Below, piece after piece: positions 9,475 through 18,126 of a stretch of DNA of 35,110 nucleotides; position 1 is the stretch's first letter, and each line of letters opens with the position of its first letter. Position numbers and translations under genes: made by a program. Under the pieces are notes generated by a model. The model did not search any database, was not told the origin of the DNA, and worked only from the letters and a program-made list of their open reading frames with translations. Source of the stretch: an uncultured Saprospiraceae bacterium (GTDB taxonomy: Bacteria > Bacteroidota > Bacteroidia > Chitinophagales > Saprospiraceae); assembly GCA_905480595.1 (NCBI GenBank), contig CAJQQY010000144.1:1-35110 (forward strand), in the 5' to 3' direction.

Positions 9475-10137
9475 TTAGAAGGTTCGCTTAGGTAAATCTT
9501 TAAAAGCTTTATAGTGCAAAGTGCTCTTTGGAAATAAAATAACCCAGGCTGTTAAAAATACAATGACAATATCTGTATATGTTGAAGCATTTTTAAAATA
9601 CCATAGTTCTAATTCTCCTTTGTAAGGAATAATTATTTTTTTATAATATTCAAAAGGTTCCATTTCGGTTTTTGAAATTAATTCTTCTTCATCTCTAAAA
9701 ATTATTGAACCAATTCCAGTTATTCCTGGCTTCAAGGAATAGATTTGTTTTCCAATTTCTTTTGGATAAGCATTAAAATGTTTTTCAACTGTTGGCCTAG
9801 GTCCAACAATACTCATATTCCCTTTAATAACATTAATTATTTGTGGCAACTCATTAATCTTAGTTTTTCTTAGAAAGTTTCCAAGCGGAGTCATTCTAGG
9901 ATCATTCCTAAGAGTTATCATTCCTGTACCAATCCTAGGACTATCTTTAAGCATAGTTGCATACTTCCATATATAAAATGGCTTACAATGATGGCCAATT
10001 CTTTTTTGAAAATAAAAAACTTCTCCTTCACCTGTTAGTTTCAATCCTATTATAATAAAAATCATAAACGGAAGTAAAATAATCACAGCAATTAAAGAAA
10101 TAGTTAAATCAAATATTCGTTTAAAAATCCTATACAT
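9475..10137 (-). CDS. Initiating phosphoglycosyl transferase (PglC/WcaJ C-terminal type)
   Basis: 220 residues, the normal size of a minimal monotopic phosphoglycosyl transferase. A re-entrant membrane segment occupies about residues 10-32 and is followed by GLKLTGEGEVFYFQKRIG, KYATMLKDS, NELPQ at 95-99, VGPRP at 111-115 and PGITG at 138-142. The enzyme moves a sugar-1-phosphate from a UDP-sugar to undecaprenyl phosphate and so starts the repeat unit. The usual catalytic pair Asp-Glu (DELPQ) reads Asn95-Glu96 here, a variant I believe also occurs in other Bacteroidota homologues. It sits between the WbuB-like transferase and the CapD-type dehydratase, which may make its substrate. The truncated paralogue at 7550-8239 shares the same variant. 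Confidence 0.88.
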   Translation of the reverse strand: MYRIFKRIFDLTISLIAVIILLPFMIFIIIGLKLTGEGEVFYFQKRIGHHCKPFYIWKYATMLKDSPRIGTGMITLRNDPRMTPLGNFLRKTKINELPQIINVIKGNMSIVGPRPTVEKHFNAYPKEIGKQIYSLKPGITGIGSIIFRDEEELISKTEMEPFEYYKKIIIPYKGELELWYFKNASTYTDIVIVFLTAWVILFPKSTLHYKAFKDLPKRTF

Positions 10138-10182
10138 AATTTTGGCTTGTAAAGTAGTTTAGGTTCAACTCAATCAAATTGT

Positions 10183-11388
10183 CTAGATTAAATCTTTCAT
10201 ACCCTGCAACATTTTTTTTGCTAAGATTTTTTTATCATATTTTGTTTTTGCCAATTTCAAACCGTTCTGCCCCATTTCTTTTACTATGGTTGGATTATCT
10301 TTTAGATATAACAAATACTTAAGTAATTCCTCTGGAGCATCGTGTGGAACAGTAAAACCACTATTACTAATCTCTAACTCATCTTTGATCCATCCATTGG
10401 TATTTTGGATTACAGGAATTCCTGCTGCGAAAGAATCAAATAGTTTGTTCGGAGAGGAAGTATCTAATACTTTTACTCCTTTCAACGGTATAACAGAACA
10501 AAGAGCATTTTGAACCCATGATACTAATTCCCTCTTTGGCATTAGTCCTAAGACCATAAATATATCCTGAATTCCTTCTTTTTTTGCCAAACGCTCTAAC
10601 TCTTCTCTTTGTTGTCCATCCCCAATCAGAATAATCTTCAAATCTTTAATATCATTTTGCTTTATAAGTTTTGCAGTATTTAGTAAAAGATATGAATTAT
10701 TTACTTCACCAATATTACCGGTATAAAGTCCATAACTTATACCTCTTGCCCATTCTGGTAATTGTGTTCTATCTCTAGCACCTCCAAAAAGTAAATTATC
10801 AGATGCATTAGGTATCGATATAGTATTGGGATGATGGTGTTTCTCTTTGATCCAACTAGCCATACCTTCTGACAATCCGACTACAAGATGAGAAGAACGG
10901 TAACAAATTTTCTCAAACCAATAGGCAAGTTTTATAACAACTCCATTAGACATAATTCCTAACCCAACGATTACCTCTGGCCAAAGATCTCTTACTTCCA
11001 AAACTAATTTTCGTCTTCTTAAATACCTCGCAGCTAATCCAGGGATACCAACTGTAATAGGTCCTGAGGAGGCAACTACTACATCAGCTTTCATCGTTAA
11101 AGCGTACCAAATCGATAAGATACTGTATGAAATAAATGTGAAAAAACGCTGTATAAAGTTTTGCTTATTGGAAATCAATATATTAAGCACTTTGACCTTT
11201 ACACCATCATATTCTAAATCATTAATAAAATTTAATTTTTGGTGCCGAAGATCTGATTTATAATAAACACTTGTTATAACAGTTACATCGTGTCCTTCTT
11301 CAACCCAAGTTTTACAAAATTCATGAACTCGAGTGCCATAAGAACCTTTTGGTGTAGTATAATACTGGTAGAAATAAACAATTTTCAA
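10183..11388 (-). CDS. GT4 glycosyltransferase, WbuB-like
   Basis: 401 residues with a two-domain GT-B fold. N-terminal features are MKIVYFYQYY, GSYGTRVHEFCKTWVEEGHDVTVIT and the segment EVRDLWPEVIVGLG at 131-144, typical of the WbuB group that adds FucNAc-like residues. The C-terminal donor domain contains YTGNIGEVN and PNKLFDSFAAGIPVI, the nucleotide-sugar site region of GT4 enzymes. It probably adds the second sugar on the cytoplasmic side. The start is TTG at 11386-11388 (TTGAAAATT); an in-frame TGA lies just upstream, so no ATG start is available. It follows the heparinase gene by 12 bases. Family assignment is strong; the donor is inferred only from neighbours (dehydratase, WecB). Confidence 0.87.
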   Translation of the reverse strand: MKIVYFYQYYTTPKGSYGTRVHEFCKTWVEEGHDVTVITSVYYKSDLRHQKLNFINDLEYDGVKVKVLNILISNKQNFIQRFFTFISYSILSIWYALTMKADVVVASSGPITVGIPGLAARYLRRRKLVLEVRDLWPEVIVGLGIMSNGVVIKLAYWFEKICYRSSHLVVGLSEGMASWIKEKHHHPNTISIPNASDNLLFGGARDRTQLPEWARGISYGLYTGNIGEVNNSYLLLNTAKLIKQNDIKDLKIILIGDGQQREELERLAKKEGIQDIFMVLGLMPKRELVSWVQNALCSVIPLKGVKVLDTSSPNKLFDSFAAGIPVIQNTNGWIKDELEISNSGFTVPHDAPEELLKYLLYLKDNPTIVKEMGQNGLKLAKTKYDKKILAKKMLQGMKDLI

Positions 11389-11400
11389 AATGAATTTGGT

Positions 11401-12981
11401 TTAATTTAAAATTATTAAAGTTTCTAAATTCTTATAAAATGAAATGACAACCTTTTTTCCTAAAAAGGTTTTATTAAATTCAGGAGCAAAATGAAATTCT
11501 TCCAATTCTATTTTTTCTGCACCATTAATATAAATGGTTGCATTATCTGAAATAACTTGGTTCTCATTTAAGTAAACATTGATGTCAGGGTGGAAGTGAA
11601 GAAAAGCTTTTGCTTCTAATGAAGATTCTACTTCATCTAAAAGTTGTAACTGAGAATTATCGAAAACGAAAGTTCGAATGTGTTTTGCATTTGTTGTTGG
11701 ATAATTTAAGGAAGCTTGAATTTTTTCTAAAGAATCTATCAAAATATTAGGATGATTTCGCTTTGCCACTCGAAAACTTTCCCAAATTTGAGCCTGTTCA
11801 AATTGTCCTATTTTAACCGTATTGTGTGACTCAGTAGACCGTTCAATATTACGTCTTGATCCTGAGTTATACGTTGAAATTCCAGTATCGATAATAAAAG
11901 GTAATTGATTTATATATAAAATAAAAGTAAATATATCGTTGTGTGAGTGACCAGGTAAATAATCCGGGCCTATCTTTCCCACATCTACGATTATTTCGTA
12001 ATTCCCTTTTTTTATTTTTCTATAGCCACTTTCTTTTAAGGTAAGTTCTTCCGATTTAATTCCTAGCTGTTTACTATATTCATTTATTTCACTTGTAGTT
12101 GGGTTTACATTAGATGCGCTATCATTTAATAATGGTATATCCCCATTAGAAAAAGTCATTTGATTCAACCATCCAAGCATTATTTCAGCTTTAATTCTAA
12201 GAAATCGTAATAATTCCTTATTAAAATGAATATTATTTTTTATCAAATTAATGCAGTCCAAAACTCTATATAACATTAATTGGTGATACATTGGACTTAG
12301 TTCAAAATGAGCTCCATCAATGAGTATCTGTTCCTTTAGTTCTGACAATAAAATATCTTTTGCCTTTTTGTATAAAGTCTTGTTATTAAAATAATAAGCC
12401 CCAAATAATAAACTAAAACCATTTTCTAACAAGTGATTGCCTAAGATGTGATATTCTCTTTTATCCACTAATTGTAGCAATTGATTGAAAAGAAAAGTAT
12501 CAATCTTCTTGTTGGAAATTTGATGTTTTACTAAAAACTTAATCCAATGAATACATCGAAGGGAAATAGGGTAAGGTTCGAAACCATCTTTTATTAAATC
12601 TTTATTTTTTATAAAATCCCAAATAAGATCTAAACCTTCTTTTTTGGTAATTTTTTCTGTGTGCAAGAATTCAAAATAATTCAAATTGTAGGTCCATAAT
12701 TTTCCATGTGTACTATGATTCCATTGAATTCCTTGATTAAAACTTTCTTCTAAATTTAAGAAGGAAAATTTTAAACTATCAACTTGAATACTTTTAGAAG
12801 CAGGAAGGCTTCTTTCTAAGAATATGGAGTTATAGGTATTTGCTATTTCTTTTTCTTGGTATGAAAAAGAAATAACCTTTCTAACCTGATTTCTAATTAA
12901 ATAATAAATTCGATATTTTATTTGAGTTAATTTCAAATATCGAATTGTATGAAAATATAGGAATACTTTATTAGAGGACAC
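11401..12981 (-). CDS. Heparinase II/III family protein
   Basis: 526 residues. The N-terminal half is an alpha-helical toroid-like domain with the family block ILGNHLLENGFSLLFGAYYF (GNHLLENG at 181-188) and ELSPMYHQLML (Tyr231, His232) matching the active-site helix. The C-terminal beta domain has YLPGHSHNDIFTF (GHSHND at 344-349), IIDTGISTYNSGSRRN and STESHNTVKIGQ, all diagnostic of heparinase II/III. No signal peptide is seen. Homologues are common in bacterial O-antigen and capsule loci, where they are thought to act on the polymer or its intermediates. The start appears to be GTG at 12979-12981; no nearby ATG exists. Fragments of another heparinase subfamily and of a wecB gene lie just upstream, so the 5' flank has been rearranged, but the coding frame looks complete. 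Confidence 0.85.
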   Translation of the reverse strand: MSSNKVFLYFHTIRYLKLTQIKYRIYYLIRNQVRKVISFSYQEKEIANTYNSIFLERSLPASKSIQVDSLKFSFLNLEESFNQGIQWNHSTHGKLWTYNLNYFEFLHTEKITKKEGLDLIWDFIKNKDLIKDGFEPYPISLRCIHWIKFLVKHQISNKKIDTFLFNQLLQLVDKREYHILGNHLLENGFSLLFGAYYFNNKTLYKKAKDILLSELKEQILIDGAHFELSPMYHQLMLYRVLDCINLIKNNIHFNKELLRFLRIKAEIMLGWLNQMTFSNGDIPLLNDSASNVNPTTSEINEYSKQLGIKSEELTLKESGYRKIKKGNYEIIVDVGKIGPDYLPGHSHNDIFTFILYINQLPFIIDTGISTYNSGSRRNIERSTESHNTVKIGQFEQAQIWESFRVAKRNHPNILIDSLEKIQASLNYPTTNAKHIRTFVFDNSQLQLLDEVESSLEAKAFLHFHPDINVYLNENQVISDNATIYINGAEKIELEEFHFAPEFNKTFLGKKVVISFYKNLETLIILN

Positions 12982-13021
12982 TTTTATTTTTTTGTACTTA
13001 ACAGGTTGATTACTATTGGTG

Positions 13022-13117
13022 TTAATTAACTAAAACTTCTGCAATTCTTACTGCTGTATGCCCATCCCAGAGTGGTGGTATTATTCCTTTTTTTTTACCT
13101 CTAAGAATTTTTTTCAT
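13022..13117 (-). pseudogene. wecB 3'-end fragment (second copy)
   Basis: A 31-codon stump encoding MKKILRGKKKGIIPPLWDGH and then TAVRIAEVLVN before TAA. It matches the end of the intact epimerase at 13794-14891, which ends ILKGKTKKGIIPPLWDGQ, then TSERIANILVEKYA. The rest of this second copy is absent. It joins directly to a heparinase fragment and sits 41 bases before the intact heparinase gene, so it marks the boundary of a second, collapsed wecB-heparinase module. The match is seen directly; the deletion history is inferred. Confidence 0.8.
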
Positions 13118-13391
13118 TTGAATCCTTCTTCTGACCATTTTTTTGATTCTGGGAAAAATGGAGAAGGATTTTTGGGAAAATTTAATGCAGCTTTAAAAAA
13201 AAAAATTGCGCAGGAAATTTTTTCCAATCTTCCAGACTAATGAATTTTTTCACAGTTGGATTCTGTGGAAATTTAGATTTTAAAATTCCTGCTTTTTTGG
13301 AAATCTCAAACCAACTTCGAAAACCAACATATCGCCATCCCATATTTTTCAGGATGTTTTGAAAAGTGACCGCTTTTTGTATTACATTCAT
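13118..13391 (-). pseudogene. Heparinase II/III N-terminal fragment (different subfamily)
   Basis: From ATG at 13389-13391 the frame reads MNVIQKAV, then GWRYVGFRSWFEISKKAGIL, KFPQNP and FISLEDWKK. This is the start region I recognise from another branch of heparinase II/III proteins in polysaccharide loci. The frame breaks at a run of 11 T (minus strand; 13195-13205), after which the expected continuation appears one frame over as KAALNFPKNPSPFFPESKK. It then stops and abuts the wecB fragment. Only about 85 of some 600 codons remain and the catalytic domains are missing. It is unlike the start of the intact heparinase at 12981, so it is not a duplicate of it. Confidence 0.7.
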
Positions 13392-13785
13392 TATGTTAAT
13401 TTCAATCCATCTTCCTTCCTTCAAAGATTGAATGGCAGCAAAAGAAACTTTGGTTGTATTAACAATTTCATCAAAAGAAATAAGTGGTGCACCTCCTTCT
13501 TTTGATCCTTCTGATAAAAGATCAAATTGATTTTTATGACCTTTATCTAAGCTAGTTTCAATTTTTGAGAAATCAGGAGTTCCGTATCATTTGGTCACTC
13601 GAAAATTATCCATGATAATGGTTTCTTCTTGTGAATAAACTTCGACTCTTTCTTTTGAATACGCCTTGGTCTCCAATTTCATATTTAGTTGTTTTGATTA
13701 AAACTTGTCCACGTTTTTCCTAAGGTGCCGGAGTTTCTTCTTATATAGTTGCCCCCGTTTTGAATGATTGTATGATTTGTTTCAT
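13392..13785 (-). pseudogene. Internally deleted bi-domain oxidoreductase (alcohol dehydrogenase-like plus Gfo/Idh/MocA)
   Basis: The reading frame starts with ATG at 13783-13785, eight bases after the wecB stop, and gives MKQIIQSFKTGATI, stop, EETPAP, stop, EKRGQVLIKTT. This is the N-terminus of the roughly 700-residue bi-domain dehydrogenase/oxidoreductase found beside heparinase genes in polysaccharide loci. Near 13683 it jumps, with a frame change, to the far C-terminus: KERVEVYSQEETIIMDNFR, stop (TGA at 13587-13589), YGTPDFSKIETSLDKGHKNQ, EIVNTTKVSFAAIQSLKEGR. At least three in-frame stops and loss of over 500 residues make it a clear pseudogene. It runs in frame into the heparinase fragment. 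Confidence 0.75.
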
Positions 13786-13793
13786 TAATTTCT

Positions 13794-14891
13794 TTAAGCG
13801 TACTTTTCTACTAAAATATTTGCAATTCGTTCTGATGTTTGACCATCCCAAAGAGGAGGTATAATCCCTTTTTTAGTTTTCCCTTTTAAGATAGCTTCCA
13901 TTTGTTTTTTTACGGAAACAGGATTCAAATCTTGCATTAAAAAATTTGTTCCTAATTCAACCGTTACTGGACGTTCAGTTGTATCCCTAAAAGTCATACA
14001 TGGAACTTGTAGGAATGTAGTTTCTTCTTGAATACCTCCTGAGTCTGTAATAATCAGCGCTGCGTTATCCATCAATTTTAAAAACTGTAGATAACCTTGA
14101 GGTCCAAGTAGTGTCAAATTCTTAATTGCTTCTAATTTTTTATCAAGCTTGAATTTCTTCATATTGTTTGTCGTCCTTGGATGAATGGCAAAAACTATAT
14201 GTTTATGTTTGGCAGCATTTTTTATAATCTGCAAAATATCTTTAAGGCCTTTTTCATAATCTACATTATGTGGCCGATGCATTGTCATCAAAATATATTC
14301 CTTCGACTTTACTCCAATTTTTTTAAGAATAGAATCTCTTGCAGCTTTTTTTCTAAAATGAACCAAAGAATCAATCATCACATTTCCTACAAAATGCACT
14401 TTTTCATCTGGAACATTTTCTTTGGCTAGATTGATTAAACCACTATGCTCTGTAACAAATAAATCATCACAAATAGCATCAGTAATTATTCTATTAATTT
14501 CTTCTGGCATAGATCGATCACCACTTCTTAATCCTGCTTCTACGTGAACTGTTTTGATTCCCATTTTCACAGAAACAATACTACAAGCTGGCGTTGGGTT
14601 AACATCTCCTACTACTAAGACCAAATCTGGTTGTTCTTTAAGTAATATTTTTTCAAAAGCCAACATCACATGGGCTTTCTGATGAGTGTGGGACCCCCCA
14701 CCGATTCCTAAATGGAAATGGGGTTTTGGTAATCCTAATTGATTGAAAAAAATGTCAGACATTTTTTCATCATAGTGTTGACCTGTATGGACAATTTTGG
14801 ATGTAATTTTTGGATGTTTGGAAAAAGCTCGATGAAGAGGCGCTATTTTCATAAAGTTGGGGCGAGCTCCAACTACACTTAGTATTTTCAT
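13794..14891 (-). CDS. wecB: Non-hydrolysing UDP-GlcNAc 2-epimerase family (WecB-like)
   Basis: 365 residues, usual length for WecB. Motifs in order: GARPNFMK at 8-15, HTGQHYDEKMS from 35, VVGDVNPTPAC from 93, HVEAGLRS at 116-123, PEEINR at 129-134, the HPRT segment in AIHPRTTNN, and DSGGIQEET in the C-terminal nucleotide-binding domain. The family interconverts UDP-GlcNAc and UDP-ManNAc by a GT-B-like fold; relatives in FucNAc pathways (FnlC/WbjD) act on 6-deoxy substrates. Given the CapD-type dehydratase and WbuB-like transferase nearby, either role is possible. A 3'-end stump of a second wecB lies at 13022-13117. It follows the beta-helix gene by 14 bases. Family is near certain; substrate is not decided. 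Confidence 0.92.
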   Translation of the reverse strand: MKILSVVGARPNFMKIAPLHRAFSKHPKITSKIVHTGQHYDEKMSDIFFNQLGLPKPHFHLGIGGGSHTHQKAHVMLAFEKILLKEQPDLVLVVGDVNPTPACSIVSVKMGIKTVHVEAGLRSGDRSMPEEINRIITDAICDDLFVTEHSGLINLAKENVPDEKVHFVGNVMIDSLVHFRKKAARDSILKKIGVKSKEYILMTMHRPHNVDYEKGLKDILQIIKNAAKHKHIVFAIHPRTTNNMKKFKLDKKLEAIKNLTLLGPQGYLQFLKLMDNAALIITDSGGIQEETTFLQVPCMTFRDTTERPVTVELGTNFLMQDLNPVSVKKQMEAILKGKTKKGIIPPLWDGQTSERIANILVEKYA

Positions 14892-14905
14892 GATAAAGAT
14901 TTATT

Positions 14906-16612
14906 TTAAAAGGAAGCTCCTGGAATAGTTCTTTTATTAACTGTATCATTTTCAGGAAATGATGAGGGAATTGATTTTAACTTAAATTTGGACAACGCTT
15001 TTTTAGACTCTTTACACCATTTAAAATTTCCTCTTTTCCACTTATAGCTAAGTTTAAGTATGGCATTATTAGTCCATTTATTATTATTGGTTAGTGTTCT
15101 AAAGTGATTGGGTCCATCCCAACCAATAAAAAGAAGCCCCTCAGGTAGGTTTTTATAAGAAGTACAAAACACATTATTATCAATATCAATTCCGTCTTCT
15201 GCAAATCCCGTATAATTGGTAATTACTCCATCCGATAAAAAGACATTATTATAAAAAGTTGAATTAATTGGCGAAAATTCTTTTTTATTATAGACTCCTA
15301 AAGTTAAAGGGGGTGTTTTTGAAATGAATGTATTGTAATAAAAATGTACATTCCCACTTACTTTCATATGCTTTCCATTTTTGAGTTTCTCACCACCTTT
15401 CAAATTCCAGAATTTAAGGAGCTTAGTTTCTATTTCCCGAATACTTCCGTCTTTTAAATATTCATAAGGGTAGCTTTTTACATTGGAATATATTATATTA
15501 TCATAAATGTAGACTGGTCCCTTCTCAACAGGAACTAGACTAATAGAAATAAACGCATTTTCAATGAAATTCTTTCTACATATTGTGTTCAATACTGGCC
15601 CCTCTAATTCGATCGCATCATCTCCTATATTTTTTAAGTGGTTTTTTTCAATTAATACATTCCCTGGAATAACTAGAATGCCATTAAAAAACCCTTCAAT
15701 AGTATTTTTGCGAATATCAAATTTTCTCAATTCTCCACTCGCATAAACAATTGCAGATCCCTCCATTGATTTGGATTTTTTGATATCCATCCATAAACAA
15801 TCAAAAGGAACATTCTTTTTGAGTATGCAATTTTCAATAGTTACATTTTGTCCTGTACATTGGAGAAAATAAAAAGCATCGTTAGGATTAATAATTTTTA
15901 AATTTTTAAAAGTGACATTATTAAGTTCACCTCCTACTGAAATACAATACCTTCCAGCATACATGAACTCGATAAGTTGGTCTTTTCCTCCATCAATAGT
16001 AACATTAGCTAAATTTCCAGTTGCCAATACTTGACCCGAGTAAGTAACGTATTGTGTTTTAGGAAAATCTTCGATTGGTTTATTCAGCGCAAGTATAATT
16101 TTATCTTTTCCAAAAAAAACGCCTTCTCCATTTGTCCCTCTTATCTTTCGATTTTGGAAGGATGCAAGATCATCATAAGACCAAAGCATTTCATTTTCAT
16201 TAAAATAAAGATTATTTCGATAAGTCCAATAATCCGGTAGTGAACGATTAATTTCTTGATAGCGATTAGGAATCGCTGCTTCGTATACCCATTGCTGGTT
16301 TTTAAAATGTTTATTCCTTTCTTTCTTAATAAATTTCCAAGGCACTTTTGTTTGATTAACAAATTCAGGCATTACGCCGTAAATTTTTATAGCACCATCT
16401 CCGCTAGCTACAATAGATATATTGGACTTATTAGTTAACCTTAAGATTTCGAAATAATCTCCTTTGTGAAGAACTATTCTATCACCTGCTAAAGCATTAT
16501 TAAATGCTGTTTGAATACCCGAAATTTTATTAGGATAAACGTGAATATCTTTTGCCACTCCACTTGTGGAATAAATAATCAATAAAAGTAATATTATTAA
16601 CCCATTTTTCAT
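14906..16612 (-). CDS. Secreted right-handed beta-helix protein
   Basis: 568 residues from ATG at 16610-16612; a TTG one codon upstream is less likely. The N-terminus MKNGLIILLLLIIYSTSGVA is a clear signal peptide, probably cut after GVA. Next comes IHVYPNKISGIQTAFNNALA, then GDRIVLHKGDY, the entry region of many parallel beta-helix proteins. The middle has repeated coils such as VTFKNLKIINPNDAFYF, VTIENCILKKNVPFD, FDIRKNTIEGFFNGI and LIEKNHLKNIGDDAIELEG. These proteins include polysaccharide lyases and epimerases acting in the periplasm or outside. The GDDAIE turn resembles the Asp-rich catalytic turn of some glycoside hydrolase 28-like and related beta-helix enzymes, but I cannot confirm activity. 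It lies just before wecB in the operon. Confidence 0.75.
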   Translation of the reverse strand: MKNGLIILLLLIIYSTSGVAKDIHVYPNKISGIQTAFNNALAGDRIVLHKGDYFEILRLTNKSNISIVASGDGAIKIYGVMPEFVNQTKVPWKFIKKERNKHFKNQQWVYEAAIPNRYQEINRSLPDYWTYRNNLYFNENEMLWSYDDLASFQNRKIRGTNGEGVFFGKDKIILALNKPIEDFPKTQYVTYSGQVLATGNLANVTIDGGKDQLIEFMYAGRYCISVGGELNNVTFKNLKIINPNDAFYFLQCTGQNVTIENCILKKNVPFDCLWMDIKKSKSMEGSAIVYASGELRKFDIRKNTIEGFFNGILVIPGNVLIEKNHLKNIGDDAIELEGPVLNTICRKNFIENAFISISLVPVEKGPVYIYDNIIYSNVKSYPYEYLKDGSIREIETKLLKFWNLKGGEKLKNGKHMKVSGNVHFYYNTFISKTPPLTLGVYNKKEFSPINSTFYNNVFLSDGVITNYTGFAEDGIDIDNNVFCTSYKNLPEGLLFIGWDGPNHFRTLTNNNKWTNNAILKLSYKWKRGNFKWCKESKKALSKFKLKSIPSSFPENDTVNKRTIPGASF

Positions 16613-16616
16613 CAAA

Positions 16617-16790
16617 CTAGAAATAGTTAAATAATGATTTATATAATTTTTTCAATTCGACATATCCATTCTCTACTTCTAAATGTATTTTGCCTTTGGT
16701 GTTCTTAAAAGTCTTATAAAGTCTTTCTAATTTCCTTTTTTTATAACTCGCATTGGAGACCTTTTTACGCAATCTGAACCAATATGCAAA
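16617..16790 (-). other. Unrecognised open stretch, probable gene fragment
   Basis: In the 291-base gap between two genes the minus strand holds an open stretch of 57 codons with no ATG. It begins after an in-frame TAG and ends TAG at 16617-16619. It reads FAYWFRLRKKVSNASYKKRK, then LERLYKTFKNTKG, then VELKKLYKSLFNYF. It is lysine-rich and looks like the C-terminal tail of a larger protein, with a charged helix near the end. I do not recognise the family. The remainder of the gap (16791-16906) shows no clear coding signal; a short open run GLSHKKLETHIQ precedes a stop. Confidence 0.35.
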
Positions 16791-16906
16791 CTATCTACTG
16801 AATATGGGTCTCTAATTTTTTATGAGAAAGCCCTTTAGCTTGATTTATATCGTTTGGATTGTTTATATGAGTAAATTGATAGAAAGAGAGAAAGGGAAAA
16901 AAATAT

Positions 16907-18019
16907 TTAAAGCACTTCATAAATCTCTATTAATTTTTTGTACAGTTTCTCTGAAGAATAGTTGTTTCTTAATTTCCAGTATGCATTTTTTGCTTTTTCT
17001 TTAGCAATTTCAGGAGTATTTAATATATCTTCTAAAGTATCGGATATTGTCTTCGGGTGGATATCTTTTATACTATATCCTGTTTCGTCAGTAATTATAG
17101 AATCTAAAAAACCTTGCTTAGAACTGATAATTACTAGTCCATTCATCATTGCTTCATTTATACTATTGCTATGACCTTCACTTTTATGAATTGATGGAAA
17201 ACAGAAAACATCATTCTCCTTAAAAATTTCCAGCACCTCATCAAATAATTTAGGTCCTTGCCTATTAACTGTTAGGTTATCATTAGTAGAATAATTATTC
17301 AACCATCGTGTAAATTCAATTTGTTCAGAACCAACTAAAGTCAATACTATTTTATGTCCTTTTTTAGCTGCTAAATTGCAACCTTGAACCAATTCAAATA
17401 CACCTTTACCTTCATAACAATAACCTACAAATAAAACTTTCAAGTGATCATCACTTAATATTTCCATATGTTTTTTTGGTATCACACTACTAGGTACATA
17501 ATTAGGAAAATAAATAGCTTTTTTATCGAACTCTTGTTTTATAAAAGATAAATATATTTCTCCTTCAGCCAAAATGCAGTTAGATTGTTTTATTATATAC
17601 CTTGTCAACCATTTAAAAATGGAATTAGTAGATAAATACCAGTTCATAAATATTCCTGCTTTAATTTCATATACAACTTTTTTATTAAACAAAATTGATA
17701 CAAAAACAACCATAAATTCACGTGGAATTGCCGTCCTATATTGCCCTAAAATATGAACAATCTCTATATTTTTTGAAAAAATATCTTTAAAAAAAGAAAT
17801 AGTATCCACAATAAAACGCCAAACAAAATTATCAAATTTCAATTGCCCTCTAACTGTATGAAAGCTAGGAATAACTTCAATTTTCTCTGATTTAAAATAA
17901 TTAATATAAGTTATCATATTTCTAGCATACCCTCCTACTGCTAAATTTTTCATCTTTTTTTTAGATCCTGAACGTATGTAAGGACCATACAGGAGAACAC
18001 GAATCTTTCTTTTATTCAT
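16907..18019 (-). CDS. GT4 family glycosyltransferase
   Basis: 370 residues with GT-B layout. The N-terminal domain starts IRVLLYGPYIRSG and includes GGYARNMITYINYF, the glycine-rich acceptor-side loop, and IVHILGQYRTAIPREF. The C-terminal domain has KVLFVGYCYEGKGVFELVQG, a standard GT4 switch into the donor domain, then FCFPSIHKSEGHSNSINEAM (E-x7-E pattern region) and GLVIISSK. It is cytoplasmic and predicted to add one residue of the repeat unit; donor and linkage are unknown. The start ATG overlaps by four bases (ATGA) the stop of the acyltransferase stump at 18016, which shows the two were once translationally coupled. Downstream is the unexplained 291-base gap. Confidence 0.85.
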   Translation of the reverse strand: MNKRKIRVLLYGPYIRSGSKKKMKNLAVGGYARNMITYINYFKSEKIEVIPSFHTVRGQLKFDNFVWRFIVDTISFFKDIFSKNIEIVHILGQYRTAIPREFMVVFVSILFNKKVVYEIKAGIFMNWYLSTNSIFKWLTRYIIKQSNCILAEGEIYLSFIKQEFDKKAIYFPNYVPSSVIPKKHMEILSDDHLKVLFVGYCYEGKGVFELVQGCNLAAKKGHKIVLTLVGSEQIEFTRWLNNYSTNDNLTVNRQGPKLFDEVLEIFKENDVFCFPSIHKSEGHSNSINEAMMNGLVIISSKQGFLDSIITDETGYSIKDIHPKTISDTLEDILNTPEIAKEKAKNAYWKLRNNYSSEKLYKKLIEIYEVL

Positions 18020-18126
18020 TGTTTATATATATTTATAACCTTATATGGAACGCCAGCAGCTACGTAATTAGAAGGGATATCCCTATTGATTAATGTGATT
18101 GTACCTAAGTAGTTCTCAATGATTAA
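18016..18126 (-). pseudogene. Hexapeptide acyltransferase C-terminal stump
   Basis: The last codons read GTITLINRDIPSNYVAAG, then VPYKVINIYKQ and TGA. GxxTLIxRDIPSNxVAAGxPxKVI is the usual end of left-handed beta-helix (hexapeptide) acetyltransferases of the CysE/WbbJ type found in glycan loci. The upstream body is gone and is replaced by IS630-like sequence from about 18127, and the frame runs into it. The stop overlaps the next start by four bases, as in a real operon. The original product probably O- or N-acylated a sugar. Confidence 0.68.

Noticed and set aside
13195-13205. Run of 11 A as a phase-variation switch
   Set aside because: It lies in a heparinase fragment that has lost most of its length, so switching the frame could not restore a working gene.
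13058-13240. 60-codon plus-strand open frame
   Set aside because: Lies opposite the wecB and heparinase fragments; its content is the reverse reading of those remnants.
13182-13424. 80-codon minus-strand open frame as a separate gene
   Set aside because: It joins the end of an oxidoreductase remnant to the start of a heparinase remnant and has no ATG of its own at the start; reported as pseudogenes instead.
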